From Promethearchaeota archaeon (GTDB lineage: Archaea > Asgardarchaeota > Lokiarchaeia > Sigynarchaeales > SOKP01): 38,826 bases of DNA. The stretch lies in NCBI GenBank assembly GCA_019894735.1, contig JAGXOB010000012.1:1-38826 (forward strand), in the 5' to 3' direction. Shown one piece after another: positions 9,520-18,242 of this stretch. How positions within the stretch are numbered: position 1 is the stretch's first letter; every line of letters begins with the position of its first letter. Under the pieces are notes generated by a model, which did no database searches, was not told where the DNA came from, and saw nothing but the letters and a program-made list of their open reading frames with translations. The translations under genes were made by a program, and so were the position numbers.

Positions 9520-10187
9520 AGAGATCGTTTTTTCTCTAAACTTAATAAAGCCATTTTTTCACATATTAAATCGTTTAGAGCCTCATAAAAACGCTCTAAA
9601 TTTGAAGCGTTTATATCTAATAAGCCATATTTATGCCCGTAAGAGCACAAGACGGTTAAAATTTGGTTATTAGAAAATTCAAAATATTCCTTTACACGAA
9701 TATACTTTTCAAGAGAGAAATTTCCTAAGTCTAAACTTACATCTTTGGAATGCAAGTATCTATTTATTTCCGTATTTACTCGTTTAATTTTATCTTCCAA
9801 AGAAATAATACAAAAACTTATTTTTTTATTTTGCAAATTATAATCCTTTACACCAAAACCTTCAAGACTTAACTTAATTTGTCTTTTAGCAGCTAAGTAT
9901 AGAAGCAATTCAAGATTCTTTTTATTTGAAATATTAATTTTTGTATAGAACGCTTTTTGGACGAAATAACAAGCGTGTAATATATGTTCTGGGTTTAGAA
10001 TATATCTATCGTTGAAGAATTGTAATACAACATCTTTATGATTAGTATGGACAATCTCAATTAATTCCACTAATTTGTTTATCTGAACTTCTTTGGGATC
10101 AATCTCAATCTGGTTAATTCCAACATAATAATTTAACATTCCATTTGAATTTTTGATAGAATAGATCATCATAAAGGTAAACTCCAT
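9516..10187 (-). CDS. cgi121: KEOPS complex subunit Cgi121
   Basis: Non-catalytic KEOPS subunit that binds tRNA and stimulates Bud32 within the t6A-synthesis complex. The 223 residues contain the family core: LNPEHILHACYFVQKAF, then the strongly conserved NLELLLYLAAKRQIKLSLEGFG-like helix-strand unit (about residues 91-112) and a following FCIISLED strand. The C-terminal 80 residues are longer and more divergent than usual. The ATG at 10187 lies 19 bases inside the EcfT gene; ATG codons at residues 6 and 7 (10172, 10169) are alternatives, the former with GGAG nine bases upstream. It is the last gene of the long minus-strand run that also contains pcc1. Confidence 0.8.
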   Translation of the reverse strand: MEFTFMMIYSIKNSNGMLNYYVGINQIEIDPKEVQINKLVELIEIVHTNHKDVVLQFFNDRYILNPEHILHACYFVQKAFYTKINISNKKNLELLLYLAAKRQIKLSLEGFGVKDYNLQNKKISFCIISLEDKIKRVNTEINRYLHSKDVSLDLGNFSLEKYIRVKEYFEFSNNQILTVLCSYGHKYGLLDINASNLERFYEALNDLICEKMALLSLEKKRSL

Positions 10188-10945
10188 TTAAACCATAATG
10201 GCATTAACATAAAGTTAATTCTAGCATATATTAAAAAAGTCAATAATAGCATCAAATATATCGAGAATATCCAATCTTTTAAGGAATATCTAATCGTATA
10301 ATAAAATGTCCGACTTTTTTTATTACCAAAAGATCGCGATTCTAAAGCTTCTGCAACATTAAACGCTCTTTTTATAGAACTTACAATAAGAGGAACTAAG
10401 AGAGGAAATAGGTTTTTTATTTGATTTATTATCCCTTTTTTTTGCATTTCATAACCTCGACTCTGTTGAGCATCGATGATATTTTGTGTTTCTATAGCAA
10501 TGGTTGGAACGAACCTAAATGCTAACGAGAAAGAAAACGCATACTCGTACGGAATTTTCATAGTCATTAGTGAAAGAGCTAAATCATTTGGATCTACAGT
10601 TAAAAAAAACAAAGAGAATGCTGAAATCATTATTGAAATTCTTAAAATCATAGCAATTGCGAAGGATAATCCATTTACTTTAATAAATAAAGTATTAAGA
10701 ACAATAATAAAAATGTAGAGGAAAGACATTCCTTTGACGCTTTTCACCCATCTTTTAAACAGTCTTCCAATGATTATTACTGGTAATAGAGTTATTAGAA
10801 TTAATAATAAGGGGATGATTTCCTGAAATAATAGAGCCCCAATAGTGTATGTTATCGCCAGTAATAATTTAGCTCTTGGATCAAGATTATGGAGAAAAGT
10901 TTCTTTTTTCAAGAATTTGAACGCGCTCAGAAACTCTAAAGACAT
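10169..10945 (-). CDS. ecfT: ECF transporter transmembrane subunit EcfT
   Basis: Membrane coupling subunit of an energy-coupling-factor vitamin or metal importer, 258 residues. It opens with the typical FLHNLDPRAKLLLAI, has several hydrophobic segments, and carries both coupling-helix motifs that touch the ATPases: AQQSRGYE (159-166) and ALESRSFG (200-207). It lies downstream of the two EcfA genes with a 17-base gap and a strong AAAGGAGGA ahead of the ATG. No substrate-binding EcfS gene is present in the window, as expected for group II systems with shared, unlinked S components. Confidence 0.92.
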   Translation of the reverse strand: MSLEFLSAFKFLKKETFLHNLDPRAKLLLAITYTIGALLFQEIIPLLLILITLLPVIIIGRLFKRWVKSVKGMSFLYIFIIVLNTLFIKVNGLSFAIAMILRISIMISAFSLFFLTVDPNDLALSLMTMKIPYEYAFSFSLAFRFVPTIAIETQNIIDAQQSRGYEMQKKGIINQIKNLFPLLVPLIVSSIKRAFNVAEALESRSFGNKKSRTFYYTIRYSLKDWIFSIYLMLLLTFLIYARINFMLMPLWFKWSLPL

Positions 10946-10962
10946 TTATTAATTTTCCTCCT

Positions 10963-11805
10963 TTAAATTGTGGATTTTCTTTCCAAATAACTATCCAGAA
11001 AATTAACTAATTCATTTTCTCTTATGACTTCTTCAGGAACATTAATTCCTATTTTTTGAAGTTCTTGTTTGAATAGATATATTTGTGGCATAATTAATGA
11101 AGATTTTGATACTAAAAACTCATTAGTAAAAATATTCTGTGTTGGACCATCCGCAATAATTCGTCCTCCCCCCATCAAGATTGTTCTTGGAGCGTGTTCT
11201 ACTGTAAATTCTATATTATGTGTTACCATTATTATTGTTTTTCCCCTTTCTAACTCGTTCTTTATTAATCCAAGGAAGAATTTTATTTCTTTTGCATCTT
11301 GACCTAATGTTGGTTCATCAAAAACTAGAATATCCGGGTCACGACAAAGAATTGAAGCTATAGCTAATTTTTTTGATTCTCCTCCAGATAAGTTTAATGG
11401 GGATCTTTTACGATATTTTTCAAGGTCAAATTCTTCTAGTACTTGATCAACTTTTATGTGAATTTCTTCTTTATCTAAATTTAGATTTTTCAAGGAAAAT
11501 TTAATTTCATCTTCTAGTGTATTAGAAAATAGTTGATGCATGGGATTTTGGAAGATAATTCCAACTTTTTTAGATATTTGAGCTATTGTTTTTGAATTTA
11601 TATTTTCGCCTTCAACAAAAATACTTCCTTTTGTTGGACGGATTAAACCATTAAATGTGCGAATCAAAGTCGTTTTTCCCGCTCCATTTTGACCCATAAT
11701 TGCAATAAATTCTCCTTGATTAATATTTAATGAAACCTGTTTTAAGGCTACTGTTCCATTTGAATACATATAATCAACATCGTGTACCATTATTAGAGGT
11801 AACAA
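10963..11805 (-). CDS. ecfA: ECF transporter ATPase EcfA (first copy)
   Basis: ABC ATPase of the ECF module, 280 residues. Walker A GQNGAGKTT (38-46), Q-loop FQNP (85-88), signature LSGGES (139-144), Walker B ILVFDEP (159-165) and H-loop His196 are all present, so it should be active. The start is TTG: a perfect GGAGGAT lies six bases upstream, whereas an ATG at residue 6 has no SD. It sits between the other EcfA and EcfT. EcfA proteins normally work as a heterodimer with EcfT. Confidence 0.92.
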   Translation of the reverse strand: MLPLIMVHDVDYMYSNGTVALKQVSLNINQGEFIAIMGQNGAGKTTLIRTFNGLIRPTKGSIFVEGENINSKTIAQISKKVGIIFQNPMHQLFSNTLEDEIKFSLKNLNLDKEEIHIKVDQVLEEFDLEKYRKRSPLNLSGGESKKLAIASILCRDPDILVFDEPTLGQDAKEIKFFLGLIKNELERGKTIIMVTHNIEFTVEHAPRTILMGGGRIIADGPTQNIFTNEFLVSKSSLIMPQIYLFKQELQKIGINVPEEVIRENELVNFLDSYLERKSTI

Positions 11806-11811
11806 TTTTTA

Positions 11812-11818
11812 ATCCTCC
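11812..11818 (-). promoter_or_regulatory. Shine-Dalgarno deciding a TTG start
   Basis: Reads GGAGGAT on the minus strand, six bases before the TTG of the first EcfA gene. It shows that this genome uses strong SD elements in front of non-ATG starts. Confidence 0.75.
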
Positions 11819-11832
11819 ATGACTATTTCGAG

Positions 11833-12672
11833 TTATTTAATCGTTTTTAACATATTTATGGCATCTTGAATAGAAACGGGAAGGTCGTGTTGAAATCGAT
11901 TTCTCTTTTTTAATTCATTAAAGATTGAATATATTTTTGGCTTATTAATATTTAAATTCTCAAAAGTGTTAGTATTTATAATGTTATCCTTTGTATCATG
12001 AGCTAAAATCTCACTTTCCTTCATTAGAATTATTTCATCTACTAATGGAAGAATTAAATCCATTCGGTGTTCGCTAATTATGATAGTTATCTTTTTTTCA
12101 ACTTGAATTTTTTTTAATAGGTTTAGAATTTTTCTTGCAAATAATGGGTCTAAATTTGCTGTTGGTTCGTCTAAAATAATAACTCTAGGTTCTAATACTA
12201 AAATTGAAGCAATGGCAACTCGTTGTTGTTCACCACCACTTATCTCAAAAGGGGCTTTATCTATTATACTTTCGATTTCCGTTATTTCTACAACTTCCTT
12301 AATTTTTTCTCTTATTATCTCTCTTGAAATTCCTAGATTCTCCAATCCAAAAGCTATCTCATGTTCTACATTCATTGTAATTAACTGATTTTCAGGATTT
12401 TGAAATACAATTCCAATATCATTAGATAATTCAGATATCGTTGTTTCGTTGGTGTTTTTTCCTGAAATCTCTACGTGTCCCTTATAATGCCCTGCATAAA
12501 ATTGGGGGATTAATCCATTCATACATCTAATTAATGAAGTTTTCCCTGATCCCGTCTCCCCAGCTAATAAAATAAATTTATTTGAACCTATTTCCAAATT
12601 AATATTTTTTAGCGCATACTCGTCGTTTCCTTTATATCGAAAATGAAAATTCTTAAATTTAATTATGCTCAT
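11833..12672 (-). CDS. ecfA: ECF transporter ATPase EcfA (second copy)
   Basis: Second ABC ATPase of the ECF module, 279 residues. Walker A GETGSGKTS (38-46), Q-loop FQNPENQL (90-97), signature ISGGEQQR (144-151) and Walker B VIILDEP (164-170) are intact. The two ATPases differ clearly in sequence, consistent with an A/A' heterodimer. It precedes the first EcfA by 27 bases. Upstream, 40 bases away, lies the DHH phosphoesterase of the exosome superoperon, so the ECF module continues that transcription unit or has been placed just behind it. Confidence 0.92.
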   Translation of the reverse strand: MSIIKFKNFHFRYKGNDEYALKNINLEIGSNKFILLAGETGSGKTSLIRCMNGLIPQFYAGHYKGHVEISGKNTNETTISELSNDIGIVFQNPENQLITMNVEHEIAFGLENLGISREIIREKIKEVVEITEIESIIDKAPFEISGGEQQRVAIASILVLEPRVIILDEPTANLDPLFARKILNLLKKIQVEKKITIIISEHRMDLILPLVDEIILMKESEILAHDTKDNIINTNTFENLNINKPKIYSIFNELKKRNRFQHDLPVSIQDAINMLKTIK

Positions 12673-12712
12673 GAAATGGGATATCCATAATCTTTTTAGT
12701 TTATAAGGATAG

Positions 12713-13708
12713 TTAATTAATTAAAGTTTCTTTTATTTTATCGATTAATTGATTGAGTGTTTCGTCTACATCATTCCTACCATTCAAAGTAGCGGCACCA
12801 TCATGTCCACCACCATTCACATTATTTAATTTACTGATAATTTTTCCGAGATGCAAGCCCGTTTTTAGGCAAACTTGTTTTTTTGCTCGAGTAGTGATCC
12901 TATAATCAGATTTGTCTTCGGATACGACAATTCCAATATCAAAACCCACTTTTGTTAAGAGTGAAGCCGCAGAAGCGCTAAAACTACTAAGATGTGAGAT
13001 TCCAATTAACCAATCGCTTATTCGAATTAATTTAACTCTCTGAAGTGCTTTAATTCGTGCAATTTTCTCTGAGACATCTTTTTCTCTTTCTAAAAGGGGT
13101 AAAACATCTTGAATTTCTACTTGACCCTGTAATATAGTATTTAAATTTTTAATAGTTTCAGTATTTCCATACTTAAGAAATCCAGAATCGGTCAATATTG
13201 CTGATACTAGAAGATATTTGTATGGTATTGGAAGCTTTATGTTGTAATCGTTAAATAATTCTAACACCATCTCTGATGTAGACGAAAAATTATCAAAAAT
13301 CAAATTAAGAGACGATAAATTATTAGAATAATTTTTTTGCAAATTTAAATGATGATCCATGAAGATATAAGGAGTATTCAAATCTGAGTTATTAAATAGC
13401 TTTATTTGGTCTAGGTTGTTAGAGTCAACTATTATAACAACATCAGAATTTAAAAATTCTTCATCATTTAGAAAGGAAAAAATAAAATCAGGAAATTTCT
13501 GGGTAAAGTTTTTTAAAAAGCTTTTAGTATGTTTAGATAGTCCTGAAAATATCAAATCTATATTTTGATTTGAATAAAATTTTTCAAAAAAGAATTTTAA
13601 AGTCAAACCAGAGATAAACCCGTCAAGATCAACCAAATCGTGGGATGTTATTAAAAGATTTTTTCCTTTTAAGTATTTTAAAAAATCATCTTTTCTTGAG
13701 GTAAACAT
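12713..13708 (-). CDS. DHH/DHHA1-family phosphoesterase (NrnA/RecJ-like)
   Basis: Predicted metal-dependent phosphodiesterase, about 331 residues, acting on short oligonucleotides or related phosphoesters; substrate unknown. Motifs in order are SHDLVDLDG (metal ligands, about 22-30), VVIIVDSNN, FMDHH (the DHH motif) and C-terminal GGGHDGAA of the DHHA1 domain. The reading frame is open up to an ATG at 13771, but that start would overlap prefoldin by 47 bases. The ATG at 13708 lies 16 bases after the prefoldin stop and immediately precedes the conserved domain, so I use it. DHH genes next to pfdB are common in archaea. Confidence 0.85.
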   Translation of the reverse strand: MFTSRKDDFLKYLKGKNLLITSHDLVDLDGFISGLTLKFFFEKFYSNQNIDLIFSGLSKHTKSFLKNFTQKFPDFIFSFLNDEEFLNSDVVIIVDSNNLDQIKLFNNSDLNTPYIFMDHHLNLQKNYSNNLSSLNLIFDNFSSTSEMVLELFNDYNIKLPIPYKYLLVSAILTDSGFLKYGNTETIKNLNTILQGQVEIQDVLPLLEREKDVSEKIARIKALQRVKLIRISDWLIGISHLSSFSASAASLLTKVGFDIGIVVSEDKSDYRITTRAKKQVCLKTGLHLGKIISKLNNVNGGGHDGAATLNGRNDVDETLNQLIDKIKETLIN

Positions 13709-13724
13709 AAAACTTTCAAATAGA

Positions 13725-14081
13725 TTATTGATTTTGAAGATCTGCTTGAAGAGACTTTTGCATATTCTCAAACGAGCTCTTTATTCTTTCAATTTTTTGA
13801 GCAAGGGTGTTAGATCGCATGGTTAGAGTTTCTTTATCCGATTTTTTCTCATCTAAAAGTTTATTTCTTTCGCTTTTAACCAAAATTCCACCAATTTGCT
13901 TATATACTACTGTATCAGGATTAGCCTTCTCCAATTCGTCTAGTGCTAATTCTGTTTCTCTTATAGTACTATCAATGTGTAGTTTCTGTTGGGTAAGGAG
14001 CTCTAAAGATTGCCCTAATTGAGTTAAATTTTGAAATTTCTTTTTTGTTTCTTCATCTAATTGGTCTAAATTAATTGTCAA
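13725..14081 (-). CDS. pfdB: prefoldin beta subunit
   Basis: Subunit of the jellyfish-shaped prefoldin chaperone that passes unfolded proteins to the thermosome. The 118 residues form the expected N- and C-terminal coiled-coil helices around a beta hairpin (DTVVYKQIGGILVKSERNKL, about residues 55-74). Length and pattern fit the beta type; the alpha type has two hairpins and is longer. It lies between pcc1 and the DHH gene in the exosome superoperon, a placement seen in many archaea. Confidence 0.93.
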   Translation of the reverse strand: MTINLDQLDEETKKKFQNLTQLGQSLELLTQQKLHIDSTIRETELALDELEKANPDTVVYKQIGGILVKSERNKLLDEKKSDKETLTMRSNTLAQKIERIKSSFENMQKSLQADLQNQ

Positions 14082-14160
14082 CGAAAATCACGTAATAAGT
14101 TTTACGATAACAAATGTAGTCTGAAATATGAAATTTACGAATAATATATTTTACGTAATT

Positions 14161-14430
14161 TTACGATTTCTCAACAATTTTTAATACTCCATCTATAGTC
14201 CTTCCGAAACTTATGATTTCATTTATGCTTGCTCTGAAAGCAGTGATATCATTACTTTCAATCTGAAAAACTAAAGATTTTTCCTCTTTTTGTAGAGAAA
14301 TTATGGATCTTTTTGATTTTTGAACATTGAATTCTGGTAAAAAAGAGTTATAGGAAATGTCACATAAATTAGAATTTTTAAATTGAATTTCAAGAATAGC
14401 TTTAATTTTGTAAGAATTACCATTATTCAT
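14161..14430 (-). CDS. pcc1: KEOPS complex subunit Pcc1
   Basis: Dimerisation subunit of KEOPS, which transfers threonylcarbamoyl to A37 of ANN-decoding tRNAs. At 89 residues it matches the usual size. The C-terminal half carries the family pattern SNDITAFRASINEIISFGRT (58-77). Its ATG overlaps the L37Ae stop by one base (TAATG), so the two are translationally coupled. Together with Cgi121 at the end of the same gene run and TsaC just beyond, it forms a loose t6A cluster; Kae1 and Bud32 are not in the window. Confidence 0.9.
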   Translation of the reverse strand: MNNGNSYKIKAILEIQFKNSNLCDISYNSFLPEFNVQKSKRSIISLQKEEKSLVFQIESNDITAFRASINEIISFGRTIDGVLKIVEKS

Positions 14431-14720
14431 TATTCTTCAATAGTCTCGAGTTCTCGCTGTTTTCGCTTCGCGATTCTAAAAGATTCCGCACCACGAGGAG
14501 TTTGGGTGTTATAAGCACCTCCAGTAAACTTTGCATCACACTTCTTACAATGCCATATACCTGTAGAGACTCTATTAATAGATCCTCTCGTTTCGCATCG
14601 TGGACATTTTAGATTTCCGCCTTTCTGTTTTTCCATTATAAGTCGCCACTTCTTCCTTACATTGGCTCCGTAACGGGGACCAAAGGTCGCGGAAATCCCA
14701 GTTTTTTTCGTTTTTCCCAT
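14430..14720 (-). CDS. rpl37ae: 50S ribosomal protein L37Ae (eL43)
   Basis: Large-subunit ribosomal protein, 96 residues, with a C4 zinc finger at CPRC (Cys39, Cys42) and CKKC (Cys58, Cys61). It starts MGKTKKTGISATFGPRYGAN, typical of the family. The frame is open for 23 more codons upstream to 14789, but that stretch is unlike any L37Ae, and the ATG at 14720 gives the usual length. Placement immediately after rrp42 is a conserved feature of the archaeal exosome superoperon. In many archaea the RNA polymerase subunit gene rpoP follows; here pcc1 follows directly. Confidence 0.95.
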   Translation of the reverse strand: MGKTKKTGISATFGPRYGANVRKKWRLIMEKQKGGNLKCPRCETRGSINRVSTGIWHCKKCDAKFTGGAYNTQTPRGAESFRIAKRKQRELETIEE

Positions 14721-14844
14721 TAAGATCACTTGGTTCTTTTCATATACTGTGTTTAAATAAAAACTAGTATAAACTTTAAATTTTTCCAAATAAGAGAAAT
14801 TAAGTTTAAAAATAAAATTTTAAAAAATATAATTTAATAAAGCG

Positions 14845-15669
14845 TTACTTATCGCGTTTATATTGCCATAGGTTTAATTCTTTCCTAACTTTGCTTGCAA
14901 TTTCCATAGATTTTTTACCTAGCATTTTTATTTCTTCTAAGGAAAAAGTTGCGTAGCCGCTTTTTTGAATAGAAGTTATCTTGTCTTCTGTCACCGAAAT
15001 GGAGATTCTACCATCACAGACTAATTCTTCGGGTAAACTAGGATCCAAGAAGATGATATCACCAATCTTTCCATAAGTGATCACCATAGGTATTTCATTT
15101 ACAATAGTATCTCCTGTAAAGTATTTGCCTGTCCATTCAAGATTCCCATCAACCCATTTTCCTTCTGGAATGTGACTTGAAATTAATGTAGTTAAAGCAC
15201 TTACACCTCCGGCATCAGTCAAATTTCCAGAATAGTTAATTACATATATATCTACGAATAAAATATACACTGCTTCTTTTTCCTTTATACATAATTTCTT
15301 AGTTTGGACACAATCTGCATGTCGAATTCCTCGATCAACTACGCGTGCTAGTTCTATTGATTGATCGTCTGGAGGCCCTCTTTCAAATAAGGGAGACGCT
15401 AAAGGTAATAATTCTGCCATAAATGTACAAACTCCTTCATTTGGAAGATCGGGAAAAGGAGCACCCACATCATACTTCAATCCGGTAATTATTTTTGTCT
15501 TTCCTAAAGTTACTTCAGCAGAACCTTCTGCTGAAGCAATGACATCACTTTTAACCGTCCAATCTCGGTATTCCCAAAGATCTCTTCCATCAATTCTTTC
15601 ACCTTTTTTTAAATTAGAAAGAATATAATTCTTTTCAATTGTTGAAATCACTCGTTTTATATCCATCAT
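14845..15669 (-). CDS. rrp42: exosome complex subunit Rrp42
   Basis: Non-catalytic RNase PH-like subunit of the archaeal exosome; three copies alternate with Rrp41 in the hexameric ring. The 274 residues show the RNase PH fold: ERIDGRDLWEYRDW (23-36), GSAEVTLGKTKI and the DAGGVSALTTLISS segment near residue 153. A very strong GGAGGAG lies upstream of the ATGATG start, inside the end of rrp41, which it overlaps by four bases. Confidence 0.96.
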   Translation of the reverse strand: MMDIKRVISTIEKNYILSNLKKGERIDGRDLWEYRDWTVKSDVIASAEGSAEVTLGKTKIITGLKYDVGAPFPDLPNEGVCTFMAELLPLASPLFERGPPDDQSIELARVVDRGIRHADCVQTKKLCIKEKEAVYILFVDIYVINYSGNLTDAGGVSALTTLISSHIPEGKWVDGNLEWTGKYFTGDTIVNEIPMVITYGKIGDIIFLDPSLPEELVCDGRISISVTEDKITSIQKSGYATFSLEEIKMLGKKSMEIASKVRKELNLWQYKRDK

Positions 15670-16433
15670 TGTTCATTCTCTCCTCCTTTAGTTTCTTCTT
15701 GAATTTCAATATATTTCTTTTTTAGTGTGTTGAGCTGAATTTCATGAATATTTGTAAGAGCTTCTTTAGCCAAAGTTAAACAATTGCTAAACTCTTCTAA
15801 ATCCATTTTTCCATCGAATTGAAGTAAGGACATTTCCTCGTTGAACCATGTCATAGCACAAGGTAAATCAGCTTCGCCGGCTTTATCTTCTATTCCTGAT
15901 AGATCAGTAATCAATTCTCCATCGATTTTTCCCATTGCTACAGCGGTTACTAAACTTCTCATTGGAACACCTGCATCTGCAAGTGCCAAAGCCGCTACGG
16001 TGGTACAAGCACATCGTGTTCCACCATCGGCATCCATTACATTAAGGAATACTTCAAAGGAAGTTCCGGGATAAAGTTCTAGAAACAGAACTGGTTCTAA
16101 ACAATCAGTTATAACCATAGATATTTCTTTTTCCCTACGTCCGGGAGCAGGGCGTTTTCTATCAAATACAGAAAAAGTCGCCATTCTATAAAAAACCCTT
16201 AGAATGCCTCTATCAGGTTTTGCTAAATGATGGGGATGGACTTCTCTAGGGCCATAAACGGCAGCGTAAATCTTGTTGTTGCCCCATTCTAAATACGCCG
16301 AACCATCGGCATTTTCTAAAACTCCTACTTCCATTTTTATTGGTCTTAATTCGTGTTTATCTCGGCCATCAAGTCTTTTACCGTCTTCACGAAATAGCTT
16401 TTCTGGATATTCGTCTTTAATTATTAATGGCAT
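15666..16433 (-). CDS. rrp41: exosome complex exonuclease subunit Rrp41
   Basis: Catalytic RNase PH-type subunit, degrading RNA 3' to 5' with phosphate. The 255 residues include KRLDGRDKHELRPI (19-32), GSAYLEWGNNKIYA, and the conserved GEADLPCAMTW segment (about 186-196) with the acidic residues of the active site. Basic RNA-binding residues appear in RKRPAPGRREKE. GAGGT nine bases upstream, inside the end of rrp4, serves as SD. The gene abuts rrp4, starting on the base after that gene's stop, and overlaps rrp42. Confidence 0.96.
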   Translation of the reverse strand: MPLIIKDEYPEKLFREDGKRLDGRDKHELRPIKMEVGVLENADGSAYLEWGNNKIYAAVYGPREVHPHHLAKPDRGILRVFYRMATFSVFDRKRPAPGRREKEISMVITDCLEPVLFLELYPGTSFEVFLNVMDADGGTRCACTTVAALALADAGVPMRSLVTAVAMGKIDGELITDLSGIEDKAGEADLPCAMTWFNEEMSLLQFDGKMDLEEFSNCLTLAKEALTNIHEIQLNTLKKKYIEIQEETKGGENEQ

Positions 16434-17243
16434 TTAATTTATACCTCTTTTCTTTTTTTCATTTTCAATATATTCAGACATTCGGTCTGTTAACCCAACT
16501 GTATGGGCTTCTTTTTCAATTTTCTTTATCCCATCAATTAACAATCTCTCATGGGCTATATCTTCACCTTTTAGCCATATACGACCATTCTGAGTTACAA
16601 AAATATTACAATTGGTCAAATTTTTTAACATTTTAATCATAGAACCACTTCGTCCTATAACTCTGGGTATTTTTGGAGGATCAATTGTAATTACCAATCC
16701 ATCTCTTCTTTTACCTAAATATTTACCTACTGTAGTCAACTCTGGTGAATTTAGTCTATCTGCTGAAAGTACTTTTACAATCAATATATCTCCTATCTCG
16801 TACTTCTCAGTTGAATTATCTTGATCATCTGGAGCTCCACCTCTAAATCCTCTCGGTTTTCCTCTTTGTACCGTGTTTTTCGGCTTTAAAATTCCTTCTT
16901 CTTTCGAGTTAATATCGCATCTATATTTAACTGGATTTTTGTCAGTTACTAATGCAATGACTTTATCTCCTGGTCTAGGCGTATAGAAACCCCTAAGCGG
17001 AATGACATTAATATAATTTCTTTGTATCTGTTTCAGACCAATATTTAAAGATATTATTTTTGTTCTATCTTTATTAAAAATTGTTCCTCTTCCAGGTAGG
17101 AAATTTTTCGTATCTTCTGTTAATACTTCACCAGGGACTACAACATCACGAGAGGCTTCGTCGTCTTCAAACTCATCGATATCCTCTGCCTCGTTATTTT
17201 CTGTGTTAGAATCTTCAATAGATTCATCTTGTTCATGTTCCAT
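16434..17243 (-). CDS. rrp4: exosome RNA-binding cap subunit Rrp4
   Basis: Cap subunit that guides RNA into the exosome ring, 269 residues. Domains in order are an N-terminal domain beginning DVVVPGEVLTEDTKNFLPGRGT (34-55), an S1 domain, and a KH domain with PRVIGRSGSMIKMLKN (about 194-209). It has an unusual acidic N-terminal extension of about 33 residues, almost all Glu, Asp, Ser and Asn, before the normal start of the fold. A Gly/Pro/Arg-rich insert (RGKPRGFRGGAPDDQ) lies inside the S1 region. The ATG has GAGTGA seven bases upstream, which supports inclusion of the acidic tail. Confidence 0.94.
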   Translation of the reverse strand: MEHEQDESIEDSNTENNEAEDIDEFEDDEASRDVVVPGEVLTEDTKNFLPGRGTIFNKDRTKIISLNIGLKQIQRNYINVIPLRGFYTPRPGDKVIALVTDKNPVKYRCDINSKEEGILKPKNTVQRGKPRGFRGGAPDDQDNSTEKYEIGDILIVKVLSADRLNSPELTTVGKYLGKRRDGLVITIDPPKIPRVIGRSGSMIKMLKNLTNCNIFVTQNGRIWLKGEDIAHERLLIDGIKKIEKEAHTVGLTDRMSEYIENEKKKRGIN

Positions 17244-17334
17244 TTATTTTCACTCTCATATTATAATTTATTTATTCACTTAACCATAGCAGTAAAAAAT
17301 AATCGTTAACAAAAATTAGTCAAATATTTTCTGG

Positions 17335-18126
17335 TTAGGATCTCATGAGTTTTGTTTGAACTCTTCCATGAGTTAATTTATTCAATTTATCTATTAATTC
17401 CATTTGCAAACCTGCTGGTAAACTTACTACTGACACCCATGATCCGTCTGATTGCCACTCCTCTTTCTTAATTTGCGCTAATTGTGCTACAATATTATAA
17501 CCCTTCGCCGTAAAATCTGAAGGTATTTTTAATGCTAACTCCACTTGTTCCATTCTAATAGGTATGATTGCTCGTATTTGTTTTAAAACATCGTCAACTT
17601 GTTCTTCCGCATTTCTCATTAAGTCAACTTTAACTTTAGCTTCTTCTATAGCTTTTTCTATTCGTTGATAAGGGTGTGGTTTTTTGTTTTGAGGATTTAT
17701 CGCATTTTTGGTGATAATAGTTATGATTTGCTTTAATTTTTTCTCTCTTTCTTCATCTCTTTGCGTTCGAGTCCATTGAATATCTCCGTCTAATAAAATG
17801 TGACACGCAATGATTCTTCCCTCACTGGTATCAAAAACAGCTTCCATATCACCATCGGTAGCTTTTTTCCCTCTTCTCAGATCCTCGAACACGATAAAGC
17901 TTTCAAAAATTAATTCTACAGAAATATTAGGGTTTTTTAAAAGTTCTTCAACAGAAATGCGAGATTTTTCTTTTCCCTCTACAAGGCGCTTATTGATTTC
18001 ATCTCGTATTATTTTCTTTGCTTCCCATGCTTTATCTGGTGCTAGTAGCATCTCAAATGTACGACCTTCTTTTTCAATGCGTCCAACGATGAATCCGCCC
18101 AAATCTATTCTTGCTCTGTCTATCAT
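17335..18126 (-). CDS. sbds: ribosome maturation protein SBDS
   Basis: Archaeal orthologue of the Shwachman-Bodian-Diamond syndrome protein, which in eukaryotes works with EFL1 to release eIF6 from 60S subunits. The 263 residues contain the three usual domains: an N-terminal FYSH domain (RARIDLGGFIVGRI to about residue 100, including the DGDMEAVFDT segment), a helical middle (NPQNKKPHPYQRIEKAIEEA, about 168-187), and a C-terminal ferredoxin-like domain ending GRVQTKLM. It lies between psmA and rrp4, as in many archaea. Confidence 0.95.
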   Translation of the reverse strand: MIDRARIDLGGFIVGRIEKEGRTFEMLLAPDKAWEAKKIIRDEINKRLVEGKEKSRISVEELLKNPNISVELIFESFIVFEDLRRGKKATDGDMEAVFDTSEGRIIACHILLDGDIQWTRTQRDEEREKKLKQIITIITKNAINPQNKKPHPYQRIEKAIEEAKVKVDLMRNAEEQVDDVLKQIRAIIPIRMEQVELALKIPSDFTAKGYNIVAQLAQIKKEEWQSDGSWVSVVSLPAGLQMELIDKLNKLTHGRVQTKLMRS

Positions 18127-18242
18127 AGAAATCTTTCTCTAATTGGTGTATAAAAATATCTCGCTTGTTTACGCATTTTGCCTTCTATTATTAGATAAAC
18201 ATAATTGAGGGGTAACCTTGAATTATAAATATTTTTAGAAGA

